A stretch of DNA of 64,000 bases from JAGVSZ01 sp035456405 (GTDB taxonomy: Bacteria > Pseudomonadota > Gammaproteobacteria > Burkholderiales > SG8-39): positions 1-64,000 of the forward strand of contig DATIDG010000070.1 in NCBI GenBank assembly GCA_035456405.1. The letters run 5' to 3'. The translations under genes were made by a program, and so were the position numbers. Position 1 is the stretch's first letter, and every line of letters starts with the position of its first letter. Shown here one piece after another: positions 9,010 through 18,325 of the stretch. The notes below the pieces were generated by a model that was not told the origin of the DNA, ran no database searches, and saw nothing but the letters and a program-made list of their open reading frames with translations.

Positions 9010-10293
9010 GTGCCGCAGTCCCAACCCCTTGCCGACACGCTCGCCGCCGCGAGCCGCATCGTCGCACGCGTCATTGCGGGCCGGAGCCTGGGCGCGGCGC
9101 TCGCCGACGAAGTTGCGCCGGCCGACCGAGGACGTCCGGCAGTCACCGACGTGGTGTACGGTACCCTGCGCGACTACGGCGCGCCCGACGCCATCGTTGC
9201 CGCCCTCGCTCGCAAGGCCGCTCCCGATCCGGGGATCCGCGCGCTGCTGCTCTGCGCGCTCCACGAGTTGCGGCACGCGCGGCGCGCGCCGCATGTCGTC
9301 GTCGATCAGGCCGTGGCGGCATGCGCACGCCTCGGGCATGGCCGCGCGTGCGGCTTCGTCAACGCGGCGCTGCGCAACTACCTGCGCCAGCGCGAGCTGC
9401 TCGAGCGCGCCGCAACGCGCGACGACGTCGGCCGCTTCGCCTATCCGCAGTGGTGGGTGGACCGCGTGCGCGCAGCGTATCCGGACACGTGGCAGGCGCT
9501 GCTCGCCGCGGGGAACGTGCATCCGCCACTGACGTTGCGAGTGAATCGCCTCCGCGCGAGCGTGGACGAGGCGCTCGCCAGGCTCGGCCGCGCGGAGATC
9601 GGCGCACGGCGTATCGGGGAATGGGCGATCCGGCTCGAGCAGCCGCGACCGGTGAACGCGATTCCCGGCTTCGCGGAAGGCGACGTCTCCGTCCAGGACG
9701 CGGGGGCGCAGCTCGCCGCGCTGTTGCTGGCGCCGGGAGACGGGATGCGCGTGCTCGACGCCTGCGCGGCCCCCGGAGGGAAGACCGGGCATCTCGCGGA
9801 GCTTGCCGACGCGGACCTCCTCGCCCTCGACCGCGATCCGGCGCGGCTGGGCCGCATCGAGGCGAATCTCGCGCGGCTTCGCCTGCGCGCGCAGGTTCGC
9901 CAGGCCGACGCCGCGGAGATCGCGACTTGGTGGGACGGACGCGCATTCGACCGCATCCTCGCCGACGTTCCCTGCAGCGCTTCGGGCGTCGTGCGCCGGC
10001 ATCCGGACATCAAGTGGCTCCGGCGCGCGGCCGACCTGGCGGGATTCGCGCGCGAGCAGCAGCGTCTCCTCGACGCGCTGTGGCAGGTGCTCGCGCCGGG
10101 TGGTAAATTGCTCTACGCCACGTGCTCGGTCTTCCCCGAGGAGAACGATTCGGTGGTGGCGGCGTTTGCGGCGCGCCGCGGCGACTCGCGGCGGCTCGAC
10201 ATTCCCGGGCTGACGGGGGGACAGCTCTTGCCGGACGACGACCGCGACGGCTTCTTCTATGCCCTCCTCGAGAAAGCGCGGCTGGAAGCATGA
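9010..10293 (+). CDS. rsmB: 16S rRNA (cytosine(967)-C(5))-methyltransferase
   Basis: RsmB (Sun/Fmu) methylates C967 of 16S rRNA using SAM. The 427-residue protein has an N-terminal NusB-like RNA-binding domain (about 1-140) and a C-terminal Rossmann methyltransferase domain: SAM motif DACAAPGGKTGHLAEL, motif IV DVPCSASG and motif VI YATCSVFPEEN, which hold the two cysteines typical of m5C enzymes. An open frame extends upstream through the htpX terminator and -10 box, so I place the start at GTG 9010 (VPQSQPLADTLAAAS). It is the first gene of the rsmB-DUF4390-ntrY-ntrX run. Confidence 0.93.
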   Translation: MPQSQPLADTLAAASRIVARVIAGRSLGAALADEVAPADRGRPAVTDVVYGTLRDYGAPDAIVAALARKAAPDPGIRALLLCALHELRHARRAPHVVVDQAVAACARLGHGRACGFVNAALRNYLRQRELLERAATRDDVGRFAYPQWWVDRVRAAYPDTWQALLAAGNVHPPLTLRVNRLRASVDEALARLGRAEIGARRIGEWAIRLEQPRPVNAIPGFAEGDVSVQDAGAQLAALLLAPGDGMRVLDACAAPGGKTGHLAELADADLLALDRDPARLGRIEANLARLRLRAQVRQADAAEIATWWDGRAFDRILADVPCSASGVVRRHPDIKWLRRAADLAGFAREQQRLLDALWQVLAPGGKLLYATCSVFPEENDSVVAAFAARRGDSRRLDIPGLTGGQLLPDDDRDGFFYALLEKARLEA

Positions 10294-10369
10294 GGAACGA
10301 GAGGGCGACGATCCCCCGCAGGTCCCGCGAGCCAGCGTGGCGCGGCTGCGCCCGCCCGGCGCAAGGACG

Positions 10370-10939
10370 ATGCGCCGCGCGCTGACCTGGCTCGCGCTCG
10401 CACTGGCGCTCGTTGCCCCCGGGGCAGCGGCGGAGGAGATCGAGGTCCGCGACGCGCGGCTGGAGTTCGCCGAGGACGGCATTGTTCTCGACGCCGACTT
10501 CGCGTTCGACCTCACGTCGCGTCTCGAGGACGCGCTCGCCAAGGGCGTGCCGCTTTACTTCGTGGTCGAGTTCGAGATCTACCGCCCGCGCTGGTACTGG
10601 CTCGACGAGCGCATCGGCGTCGCGGCGCGCTCGACGCGACTCTCCTTCCATGCCCTGACGCGCACCTATCGGCTCAACACCGGCGCGATGCACCAGAGCT
10701 TCGCCACGCTCGACGAAGCGTTGCGCACGCTCTCCCGCGTGCGAGGGTGGGTGGTGCTCCCGACGGGCGCTCTCAGGCCGGACTCGACATACGCGGCCTA
10801 CAGCCGCATGCGACTGGACACGACCCAGCTCCCGAAGCCTTTCCAGGTGAGCGCGCTTGCGAACCGCGACTGGACGCTTGCCTCGCAGTGGAAGAAGTGG
10901 GAAGTAAGCGGCCCGATCGAGGCGGAGGCGGCGAAATGA
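10370..10939 (+). CDS. DUF4390 family exported protein
   Basis: This 189-residue protein has a clear signal peptide (residues 1-22, cleavage near GAAAEE). The rest matches the DUF4390 family found between rsmB and the NtrY-like kinase in betaproteobacteria, including the segments PLYFVVEFEIYRPRWYW and RTYRLNTG. Function is unknown; it is probably periplasmic. The ATG at 10370 has AAGGAC just upstream. Its stop overlaps the start of the kinase gene by four bases (ATGA), so the two are translationally coupled, and a sensory accessory role is a reasonable guess. Confidence 0.85.
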   Translation: MRRALTWLALALALVAPGAAAEEIEVRDARLEFAEDGIVLDADFAFDLTSRLEDALAKGVPLYFVVEFEIYRPRWYWLDERIGVAARSTRLSFHALTRTYRLNTGAMHQSFATLDEALRTLSRVRGWVVLPTGALRPDSTYAAYSRMRLDTTQLPKPFQVSALANRDWTLASQWKKWEVSGPIEAEAAK

Positions 10940-13044
10940 CCTATGCCCTCGTTGCCAGCGCGGCGCTCGGCGCGATCCTGCTGTTCCTGCTCGCAGTGGC
11001 GAGCGCGAATACATCGCTGTTTGCCCAGCACTACCCGCTGCTGCTCATCCTGAACGGCGTGATCGCGGCGGCGCTCGTCGGTCTGGTGGGCTACCAGCTC
11101 TGGCGGCTCCGGCGCGCGCTGCGCGAGAAGGTGTTCGGCTCGCGGCTCACGCTCCGGCTGCTGGTCCTGTTCGTCGTGATGGCGATCGTGCCGGGTGTGC
11201 TCGTGTACACCGTCTCGGTGCAGTTCCTCGCCAAGAGCATCGAGTCGTGGTTCGACGTGCGAGTGGACAACGCGCTGGAAAGCGGCCTGTCGCTCGGCCG
11301 CGACGCGCTCGACGCGATGCTGCAGGAGCTGCGCGGCAAGGCGCGCGTCATGGCGCTCGAGCTCGGCGATCTGCCGCCGCCGCAGCAATCGGCTTCCCTC
11401 AACCGCCTGCGCGAGCAGGCCGGAGTGGACGACGCGATGATCGTGGCGGCCGGTGGCTCGGTAATCGCAGGCGCGAGCCGCGAGGTCTCGAAGCTCGTGC
11501 CCGAGGCGCCGCCGGCGGCCGTTCTGCGCCAGGTGCGCGCCGGCCGGCCCTATGCCGCGATCGAGGCACTCGGCGAGAAGGGACTCGTGCTGCGCGTGCT
11601 GGTGCCTGTCGGCGGCACGGCGATCACCGGCGAGACGCGCCTCCTGCAGCTCACTCATGCGGTCCCGCCGCTCGTCGCCGAGAAGGCCGAAACAGTGCAA
11701 TCGGTCTATCGCGACTACAAGGAGCTATCGCTCCTGCGCACCGGCCTCAAACGCATCTACATCCTCACGCTGACGCTCACCCTGCTGCTCGCGCTCTTCT
11801 CGGCGATTGCTCTCGCGTTCATCCTGAGCAGACGCCTGTCGGAGCCGCTCGCGGAGCTCGCCGAGTCGACGCTGGCGGTCGCGCGCGGCGACTTCAGCCA
11901 TCGGCCGCGCGTGACGAGCCGCGACGAGCTGGGCATCCTCACGCGCTCGTTCAACAGCATGATCGGGCAGCTCGACGACGCGCGGGCGGCGGCCGACGCA
12001 AACCGCGAGCAGGTCGAGAGCGCACGAGCGCATCTGGAGAACATCCTGGCCAACCTGTCCGCCGGAGTGCTCACGTTCGACGAGTCGTTCCGGCTCCAGG
12101 TCGCGAATCACGGCGCGGCGGCAATCCTCGGGGAGGACATCACCGAGCGCATCGGCGGCCCGCTCGCCGGCTCGGCGGCGCTCGACACGCTCGCGGAGGC
12201 GATCCGGGAGGGCTTCGGCGAGGAGCACGCGCCGGGCGACTGGCAGCGCGAGCTGGTCATCGAAGGGCGCGGGATCACGATTCTCGTGCGCGGCTCTCGG
12301 CTGCCGGGCGGCGGCGGTTACGTCGTCGTGTTCGACGACGTGACGCAGCTCATCGCCGCGCAGCGCGCCACCGCCTGGGGCGAGGTCGCGCGCCGGCTCG
12401 CGCACGAGATCAAAAATCCGCTCACCCCCATCCAGCTCTCCGCGGAGCGGCTGCAGGTGAAGCTCGCGGACAAGCTCGCACCTGCGGAAGCCCAGGCGCT
12501 CGCGCGCGCGACCGAGACGATCGTCAACCAGGTTGCGGCGATGAAGACGATGGTCGACGATTTCCGCGACTACGCGCGCATGCCGGCCCCGAGCCTCGCG
12601 GCGGTGGAGCTGAACCGCCTGGTGAGCGAGGTGCTCGCGCTCTACGATCACTCGCCCGCGCGAATCACTGCGCGGCTCGAACCGGCGCTGCCGCTGGTGC
12701 GCGGCGACGCGGCGCAGCTCCGGCAGGTGATTCACAACCTGCTCCAGAACGCCGAGGACGCGCTCGCCGGACACCCGGACCCGCGCATCGAGGTCCGGAC
12801 CGAGCACGCCGGGGAGCGGGTGCGGCTCGCCATCAGCGACAACGGCGGGGGCTTCGCCGAGTCGATCATGAAGCGCGTGTTCGAACCGTATGTCACGACC
12901 AAGCCGAAAGGCACGGGCCTGGGGCTCGCGATCGTGAAGAAGATCATCGACGAGCATCACGGCTCGGTGAGCATAGAGAACCGTTCCGGCGAAGCCGGCC
13001 GCGGCGGCGCCGCGGTGACCATCGCACTGCCGCTGGCAGCGTAG
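10936..13044 (+). CDS. ntrY: Sensor histidine kinase, NtrY-like
   Basis: This is a 702-residue inner-membrane sensor kinase. Three hydrophobic N-terminal spans (about 5-25, 35-57, 76-98) are followed by an extracytoplasmic region, another span near 275-300, a HAMP domain (RRLSEPLAELAEST onward), a PAS domain, then HisKA with the phospho-acceptor in RRLAHEIKNPLTP and a HATPase domain (NLLQNAEDAL, DNGGGF, GTGLGLAIV). The architecture matches NtrY, which in proteobacteria responds to nitrogen or redox state. Its partner regulator starts 14 bases downstream. The kinase motifs look intact. Confidence 0.92.
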   Translation: MTYALVASAALGAILLFLLAVASANTSLFAQHYPLLLILNGVIAAALVGLVGYQLWRLRRALREKVFGSRLTLRLLVLFVVMAIVPGVLVYTVSVQFLAKSIESWFDVRVDNALESGLSLGRDALDAMLQELRGKARVMALELGDLPPPQQSASLNRLREQAGVDDAMIVAAGGSVIAGASREVSKLVPEAPPAAVLRQVRAGRPYAAIEALGEKGLVLRVLVPVGGTAITGETRLLQLTHAVPPLVAEKAETVQSVYRDYKELSLLRTGLKRIYILTLTLTLLLALFSAIALAFILSRRLSEPLAELAESTLAVARGDFSHRPRVTSRDELGILTRSFNSMIGQLDDARAAADANREQVESARAHLENILANLSAGVLTFDESFRLQVANHGAAAILGEDITERIGGPLAGSAALDTLAEAIREGFGEEHAPGDWQRELVIEGRGITILVRGSRLPGGGGYVVVFDDVTQLIAAQRATAWGEVARRLAHEIKNPLTPIQLSAERLQVKLADKLAPAEAQALARATETIVNQVAAMKTMVDDFRDYARMPAPSLAAVELNRLVSEVLALYDHSPARITARLEPALPLVRGDAAQLRQVIHNLLQNAEDALAGHPDPRIEVRTEHAGERVRLAISDNGGGFAESIMKRVFEPYVTTKPKGTGLGLAIVKKIIDEHHGSVSIENRSGEAGRGGAAVTIALPLAA

Positions 13045-13058
13045 GGCACAGTATCGAC

Positions 13059-14300
13059 ATGGCAACCATTCTGGTCGTGGACGACGAGGTAGGGATCCGC
13101 GAGCTCCTCTCGGAGATCCTCTCCGACGAGGGGCACACGGTGCGCCTGGCGGAGCACGCCACGGCGGCGCGCGAATGCCGCATGCGCGAGCGTCCCGACC
13201 TCGTGCTGCTCGACATCTGGATGCCGGACACCGATGGCATCTCGCTCCTGAAGGAATGGGCGGCCGCGGGCCAGCTCACGATGCCGGTCGTGGTGATGTC
13301 GGGCCATGCCACCATCGACACCGCGGTCGAGGCGACGCGCATCGGCGCCCTGGACTTCCTCGAGAAGCCGATCGCGATGCAGAAGCTGCTCGCGACCGTG
13401 AAGCGCGCGCTGCGCGCGGGCGAAACGCGGCCCGAGGCGCGGCTTTCGCTCGCCAATCTGGGACGGTCCGCGACGGTCGTCGACCTGCGCAAGCGGCTCG
13501 CCCAGCTCGCCCAGGCCGGCGCGCCGCTCCTGCTGCGCGGCGAGCCCGGCGTGATGCCGGAACTCTACGCGCGCGCCCTGCAGCACCCGGGCACCCCCTG
13601 GGTGAACGCGGCACCGGGCCTCGCCGATTCTCCGCAGGAGCTGGCCGGCCAGGCCACCGGCGGAATCCTGTTCGTCGAGGATCTGGCGGCCCTCAGCCGC
13701 CTGCAGCAGAAGAACCTCGCTTTCGTCGCGGCCCGCGCCGAGCGGCACAAGGTCCGAATCGTCTCCTTCACTGCGGAAGACCCGCGCCGGCTGACGGAGG
13801 AACGCGGGTTCGATGGCGCGCTCCTCGCGCAGCTCTCGCAGCTCGTCCTCACGCTCCCAGCGCTACGCCAGCATGCCGAGGACATCCCCGAGATCGCCGC
13901 GATGCTACTCGCGCAGTACGTCGAGGCGCGCTTCTGCCCGCCGCGCGAGTTCTCGACCGCCGCCCTCAACCTGCTGCGCAACTTCCCCTGGCCGCGCAAC
14001 CTCGAGGAGCTGCAGCAGGTGGTACGCAGCGCGGCGCTGGCGGCGCTCGACGACGAGATCGGCGTGGAGGACGTGGAGCGCGTGCTGCTCGCCCCCGAGG
14101 CGGAGCCGGTCGTCGCCGGCCTGCCGCTCGACCTGCCGCTGCGCGAGGCGCGCGAGGCGTTCGAGCGTGCGTACTTCGAGCACCACCTCGCGCGCGAAGG
14201 CTCGATCAGCCGGCTCGCGGAGCGGTCCGGGCTGGAGCGGACGCATCTCTACCGGAAGTTGAAGCAGCTTGGGATTGGCCCGGCGAAGAAGGAAGACTAG
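13059..14300 (+). CDS. ntrX: NtrX-like response regulator with degenerate AAA+ domain
   Basis: This 413-residue regulator has an N-terminal receiver domain (phospho-acceptor Asp52 in LVLLDIWMPD) and a C-terminal Fis-type helix-turn-helix (about 370-405, ISRLAERSGLERTHLYRKLKQLGI). The central region aligns with a sigma-54-activator AAA+ domain but is degenerate: the Walker A site reads GEPGVMPELYA instead of GExGTGKE, the Walker B region reads GGILFVEDLAAL, and I see no GAFTGA loop. It probably binds DNA and is controlled by NtrY phosphorylation, but should not hydrolyse ATP or remodel sigma-54 polymerase. It is cotranscribed with ntrY. Confidence 0.88.
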   Translation: MATILVVDDEVGIRELLSEILSDEGHTVRLAEHATAARECRMRERPDLVLLDIWMPDTDGISLLKEWAAAGQLTMPVVVMSGHATIDTAVEATRIGALDFLEKPIAMQKLLATVKRALRAGETRPEARLSLANLGRSATVVDLRKRLAQLAQAGAPLLLRGEPGVMPELYARALQHPGTPWVNAAPGLADSPQELAGQATGGILFVEDLAALSRLQQKNLAFVAARAERHKVRIVSFTAEDPRRLTEERGFDGALLAQLSQLVLTLPALRQHAEDIPEIAAMLLAQYVEARFCPPREFSTAALNLLRNFPWPRNLEELQQVVRSAALAALDDEIGVEDVERVLLAPEAEPVVAGLPLDLPLREAREAFERAYFEHHLAREGSISRLAERSGLERTHLYRKLKQLGIGPAKKED

Positions 14301-14364
14301 GGGCGAGCACGACGGCTGCGGGCGCGATTGGGCATAGAATCCGCGCCCTAGTCAGGGAGCGACA

Positions 14365-15792
14365 GTGAAGATTCTCATCCTGGGCGCCGGTCAGGTCGGC
14401 TCGACGCTCGCCGAGAGCCTCGTCTCGGAGCAGAACGACATCACCGTGGTCGACGTCGAGCCGGCGCGGCTGAAGGATCTGCAGGATCGGCTCGACCTGC
14501 GCACGGTCGTCGGCTTCGCCGCGCACCCGAGCACGCTGCTCGAGGCCGGGATCGAGGACACGGACCTGCTGATCGCGGTCACGCAGTCCGACGAGACGAA
14601 CCTCGCGGCCTGCAAGGTGGGCAAGATGCTGTTCAACGTGCCCACGCGGATCGCGCGCGTGCGCTCGCGCAGCATCCTGGCGCGTCCCGAGCTGCTCACC
14701 GAAGAGGGTTTCGCGGTCGACTACGCCATCAGCCCCGAGGACATCGTCACCGAGGCAATCAGCCGGCTGATCGAGTTCCCCGAGGCGCTCCAGGTCCTCG
14801 ACTTCGCCGGCGGCCGCGTCACCATGGTCGCTGTCCGCGCCGTGGAAGGCGGCCCGCTCGTCGGCCACCCGCTCAAGGACATGCGCATGCATCTGACCAG
14901 CGTCGATGCGCGCGTGGTCGCGATCTTCCGTGGCGAGCAGGCGATCATCCCCGACGGCGACACGGTCGTGAAGGCCGGCGACGAGGTGTTCTGCATCGCC
15001 GACACGGAGCACATCCGGCAGGTCATGCGCGAGCTGCGCAAGATGGACAAGCCGGTGAAGCGCCTGATGATCGCCGGGGGCGGCAACATCGGCCTGCGCC
15101 TCGCCGCTGCGCTCGAGTCCGAGTACCAGGTCAAGATCATCGAATTCAACAAGCGTCGCGCGGAGCGCATCGCGGACCGCCTCGCCTCGGCGCTGGTGCT
15201 GCAGGGCGACGCGACCGACGAGGAGCTGCTCGAGAGCGAGAACATCGGCGAGATGGACCTCTTCCTCTCACTCACGAACGACGACGAGAACAACATCATG
15301 AGCGCGCTGCTCGCCAAGCGCATGGGCGCGCGCCGGGTCGTCGCGCTGATCAACCGCCGCTCCTATGCCGACCTGGTGCAGGGCGGCCAGATCGACATCG
15401 CGATCTCGCCCGCGCAGGCGACCATCGGCAAGCTCCTGCAGCACATCCGACGCGGCGACGTCGTCGCGGTGCACAGCCTGCGGCGCGGGGTGGCCGAGGC
15501 GCTCGAGCTCGTCGCGCACGGCGACGAGAAGACCTGCAAGGTGATCGGCAAGAAGGTCGAGGACATTGAGCTGCCGCGCGGCGCGGCGATCGCGGCGATC
15601 GTGCGCGCGCTCGCGCGGCCCGAGGTCGTGCGCAAGAGCGACCTCGTGGCGAACGAGCGCACGAGCGAGGTGGTCATGGCGCACCACGACACCATCATCC
15701 GCCCCGACGACCACGTCATCATGTTCCTCGCCAACAAGCGCATGATCCCGCGGATCGAGAAGCTGTTCCAGGTCGCGTACGGATTCATCTAG
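14365..15792 (+). CDS. trkA: Trk system potassium uptake protein TrkA
   Basis: TrkA is the cytoplasmic NAD-binding regulatory subunit of the Trk potassium channel. The 475-residue protein has two tandem RCK units: a first Rossmann domain starting MKILILGAGQVGSTLAESL, an RCK_C domain, a second Rossmann domain (RLMIAGGGNIGLRLAAALE, near 235) and a second RCK_C domain. The start is GTG at 14365 with GGGAG upstream. trkH follows after 9 bases, so both subunits are made together. Confidence 0.96.
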   Translation: MKILILGAGQVGSTLAESLVSEQNDITVVDVEPARLKDLQDRLDLRTVVGFAAHPSTLLEAGIEDTDLLIAVTQSDETNLAACKVGKMLFNVPTRIARVRSRSILARPELLTEEGFAVDYAISPEDIVTEAISRLIEFPEALQVLDFAGGRVTMVAVRAVEGGPLVGHPLKDMRMHLTSVDARVVAIFRGEQAIIPDGDTVVKAGDEVFCIADTEHIRQVMRELRKMDKPVKRLMIAGGGNIGLRLAAALESEYQVKIIEFNKRRAERIADRLASALVLQGDATDEELLESENIGEMDLFLSLTNDDENNIMSALLAKRMGARRVVALINRRSYADLVQGGQIDIAISPAQATIGKLLQHIRRGDVVAVHSLRRGVAEALELVAHGDEKTCKVIGKKVEDIELPRGAAIAAIVRALARPEVVRKSDLVANERTSEVVMAHHDTIIRPDDHVIMFLANKRMIPRIEKLFQVAYGFI

Positions 15793-15801
15793 AGCCCGGC
15801 C

Positions 15802-17292
15802 GTGTTCCGCGCCCTCGCGAACCCGATCCCGGCGCTCGAGCGCTTTGCGCCTCTCGCGCACACGCTCGGGCTGATCGTGATGCTCTTCGGGCTGTCGATC
15901 CTCGTCCCGCTCGCGGTCTCGCACGCGCTCGGCGATGGCGCGCAGACCGCCTACGACGAGGCGGTCGCCATCACGCTCGGGGCGGGCGCGCTGCTCTGGC
16001 TCGTGTCCCGCGGTCATTCGGGCGAGCTGCAGGTGCGCGACGGCTTCCTGCTGGTCGCCGCCGTGTATATCCTGCTGCCCGCCTTCGGGACGCTCCCGCT
16101 GCTCCTGCAGATCGACGGCCTGTCCTTCACGGACGCCTATTTCGAGTCGGCGTCCGGGCTCACCGCGTCGGGCGCGAGCGTCCTCTCGGGCCTGGACCGT
16201 CTGCCGCCGTCGATCAACCTGTGGCGCGCGCAGCTCATCTGGATGGGGGGCATGGGCGTGGTGGTGCTGGCGGTCGCGATCCTGCCGCTCCTCGGCGTCG
16301 GCGGGTCGCAGATGTTCAAGGCCGAGACACCCACGCCGATGAAGGACACGAAGCTCACCCCGCGCATCACGGAAACGGCGAAAGGGCTGTGGCGCGTGTA
16401 CTTCCTGCTCACCGCTGCCTGCGGGGTGGCGTACTGGCTTGCCGGGATGGGCCCGATGGACGCGGTCATTCACGCATTCACGACCATCGGGCTCGGCGGA
16501 TTCTCGTCGCACGACGCCAGCTTCGCTCACTGGAACTCGCCGGTGATCGAGGCCGTGGCGATCGTGTTCATGCTGGCTGCGAGCATCAACTTCGCCACAC
16601 ACTTCCTCGTGTTCCGGCAGCGCGCGCTCACGCCGTATGCGCGCGACCCCGAGGTGGGCATGGTCGTGCTGGCGATGCTGGGCAGCGCCGTCATGATCGC
16701 CGCGTTCCTGTTCTGGCACGGCGTTTACGAGTCGCTGCCGACCGCGCTCCGCTTCGCGGCGTTCAACGTCGTGTCGGTCGCGAGCACCACCGGCTACAGC
16801 AACACCGATTACAGCCTCTGGCCGATCTTCGCGCCGCTGTGGATGCTCTATCTGTGCTGTTTCGCCTCTTCCTCGGGGTCCACGGGAGGCGGGATAAAGA
16901 TGATCCGCGCGCTCGTCCTGCTCAAGCAGTCGGTGCGCGAGTTCACGCGCATCGTCCACCCGCGCGCGGTGGCCCCGCTGCGCATCGCCGGCGCGCCGGT
17001 CCCGAACAGCCTGATCTTCGCCGTGCTCGCGTTCATGCTCGTCTACGGCTTAACGATGGTCGGGATGTCGCTCCTGATGACCGCCACGGGGCTCGACTTC
17101 ATCACCGCGTTCTCGGCGGTCACCGCCTGCATCAACAACATGGGCCCGGGGCTCGGGCAGGTCGGCCCCGCGACGACCTATGCTGTGTTGACGGACTTCC
17201 AGACCTGGCTGTGCACGATCGCGATGGTGCTCGGGCGGCTTGAGCTCTTCACGCTGCTCGTCGTGTTCACCCCCGCGTTCTGGCGCAAGTGA
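15802..17292 (+). CDS. trkH: Trk potassium transporter membrane subunit TrkH
   Basis: TrkH is the ion-conducting inner-membrane subunit of the Trk system. This 496-residue protein contains many membrane spans and the four-repeat pore signature of the TrkH/KtrB family (for example SASGLTASGASV, TTIGLGGFSSHD, STTGYSNTDY and TACINNMGPGLG). The start is GTG at 15802. The stop TGA overlaps the GTG of the next gene. It works with TrkA immediately upstream. Confidence 0.96.
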   Translation: MFRALANPIPALERFAPLAHTLGLIVMLFGLSILVPLAVSHALGDGAQTAYDEAVAITLGAGALLWLVSRGHSGELQVRDGFLLVAAVYILLPAFGTLPLLLQIDGLSFTDAYFESASGLTASGASVLSGLDRLPPSINLWRAQLIWMGGMGVVVLAVAILPLLGVGGSQMFKAETPTPMKDTKLTPRITETAKGLWRVYFLLTAACGVAYWLAGMGPMDAVIHAFTTIGLGGFSSHDASFAHWNSPVIEAVAIVFMLAASINFATHFLVFRQRALTPYARDPEVGMVVLAMLGSAVMIAAFLFWHGVYESLPTALRFAAFNVVSVASTTGYSNTDYSLWPIFAPLWMLYLCCFASSSGSTGGGIKMIRALVLLKQSVREFTRIVHPRAVAPLRIAGAPVPNSLIFAVLAFMLVYGLTMVGMSLLMTATGLDFITAFSAVTACINNMGPGLGQVGPATTYAVLTDFQTWLCTIAMVLGRLELFTLLVVFTPAFWRK

Positions 17293-17840
17293 CCCCGCTC
17301 GCCAACGTCCCCACGCTGGTCGTGAGCGGGTCGTTGGGGGCTGGCAAGACCACGCTGATCTCGCGCCTGCTCGACGCGCGCCCCGGCCGGGAGACGTGGG
17401 CGGTGCTCGCCAACGAGCGCGGGGTGGTCCGCATCACGCCGCGAAACGGCGTGGCAGTCGCAGAGGTCGACGGCGGTTGCGTGTGTTGCACGGGGCAAAT
17501 CGCGCTGCGCGTCGGCCTCACGCGGCTGCTGCGCGAGGCGCGGCCCGCGCGGCTCTTCGTCGAGCTGGATGCCGCGAGCCACCTGCCCGCGGTCCTGGAA
17601 AACTTCCGTAACCCGTGGCTCGCGCCGGTCCTCGCGATCGAGGCGGTGATCGGCGTCGTGGACGGCGCCGCCTTCCGGCCGGATGCCGCAATGCAGGAGC
17701 GCATCGCGGCGTGTGGCGTCATCTGCGTGCGCGGCGACCCCGCCGCGGTCGTCCGGACCGCGCCCGGCAGGCGATTCATCGATGTAGTCGCGGTAACGCT
17801 CGGCGCGCTTCAGGGCGTGAGCGTGAGCGAGCCGAGGTAG
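17289..17840 (+). CDS. Short CobW/COG0523-type GTPase-like protein
   Basis: At 183 residues this is about half the length of a normal COG0523 metallochaperone GTPase. It keeps the P-loop GSLGAGKTT (14-22) and the family's metal-binding motif CVCC (64-67, in GGCVCCTGQ), followed by VELDAASHLPAVL and VIGVVDGAAF in the places of the family's switch II and following strand. The base-recognition NKxD is replaced by RGDP, and the C-terminal CobW domain is absent. The start is GTG at 17289, overlapping the trkH stop. Its 3' end overlaps the convergent lipoprotein gene by about 30 bases. A role in zinc or cobalt handling is inferred from the family only. Confidence 0.75.
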   Translation: MTPLANVPTLVVSGSLGAGKTTLISRLLDARPGRETWAVLANERGVVRITPRNGVAVAEVDGGCVCCTGQIALRVGLTRLLREARPARLFVELDAASHLPAVLENFRNPWLAPVLAIEAVIGVVDGAAFRPDAAMQERIAACGVICVRGDPAAVVRTAPGRRFIDVVAVTLGALQGVSVSEPR

Positions 17841-18325
17841 AGCGGCAGGTCGACCTCCTCGGCGCGATCCTTCCGCCCGACGAAAACCACCTCGTAGAAG
17901 CGGCCGTTGGCCGCAACTACGCGCGCGGCGACGACCATCGGCGTGCCGGCGACCACACCCTCGCCGGTGAACTCGCGGGCCGGGCCGGTGGCGCCGCGCA
18001 CCTCGACCTCGCGCTCGGTGAGGAGCTTGCCGTCGATGTTCCGGAGCAGCGCGTCGCGCGCGGCCGTCAGCAGTGCGCCGGGATCGCCGGCGGGCAACGG
18101 TGCGTAGGCGATGCCGAACGCCATTCCGCTCTTCTGGGCTTGCAGCATGTGCAGCGCCATCCTCTCGCCGCCGAGCACGACCTCCCGCTCGGACTTCGTC
18201 GGCCTGCCGGGAAGCATCACCTTGAGCTTGCCGTCCTCCCAGTGCAGCTCGCGCCAGTCGAGCTCGGCGGAGCAGCCGGCGAGCAGCAACGCCGTACCCA
18301 GACCGGTGAGCAGGCGGCGGATCAT
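17810..18325 (-). CDS. Hypothetical lipoprotein
   Basis: This 171-residue protein has a short signal peptide with a lipobox (LLLAGC, Cys at about 18), so it is expected to be lipid-anchored in the envelope. I recognise no domain in the mature part. Its start overlaps the stop of the upstream CbiM-like gene by four bases (ATGA), so the two are translationally coupled and may act together. The 3' end overlaps the convergent GTPase gene. Confidence 0.75.
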   Translation of the reverse strand: MIRRLLTGLGTALLLAGCSAELDWRELHWEDGKLKVMLPGRPTKSEREVVLGGERMALHMLQAQKSGMAFGIAYAPLPAGDPGALLTAARDALLRNIDGKLLTEREVEVRGATGPAREFTGEGVVAGTPMVVAARVVAANGRFYEVVFVGRKDRAEEVDLPLYLGSLTLTP

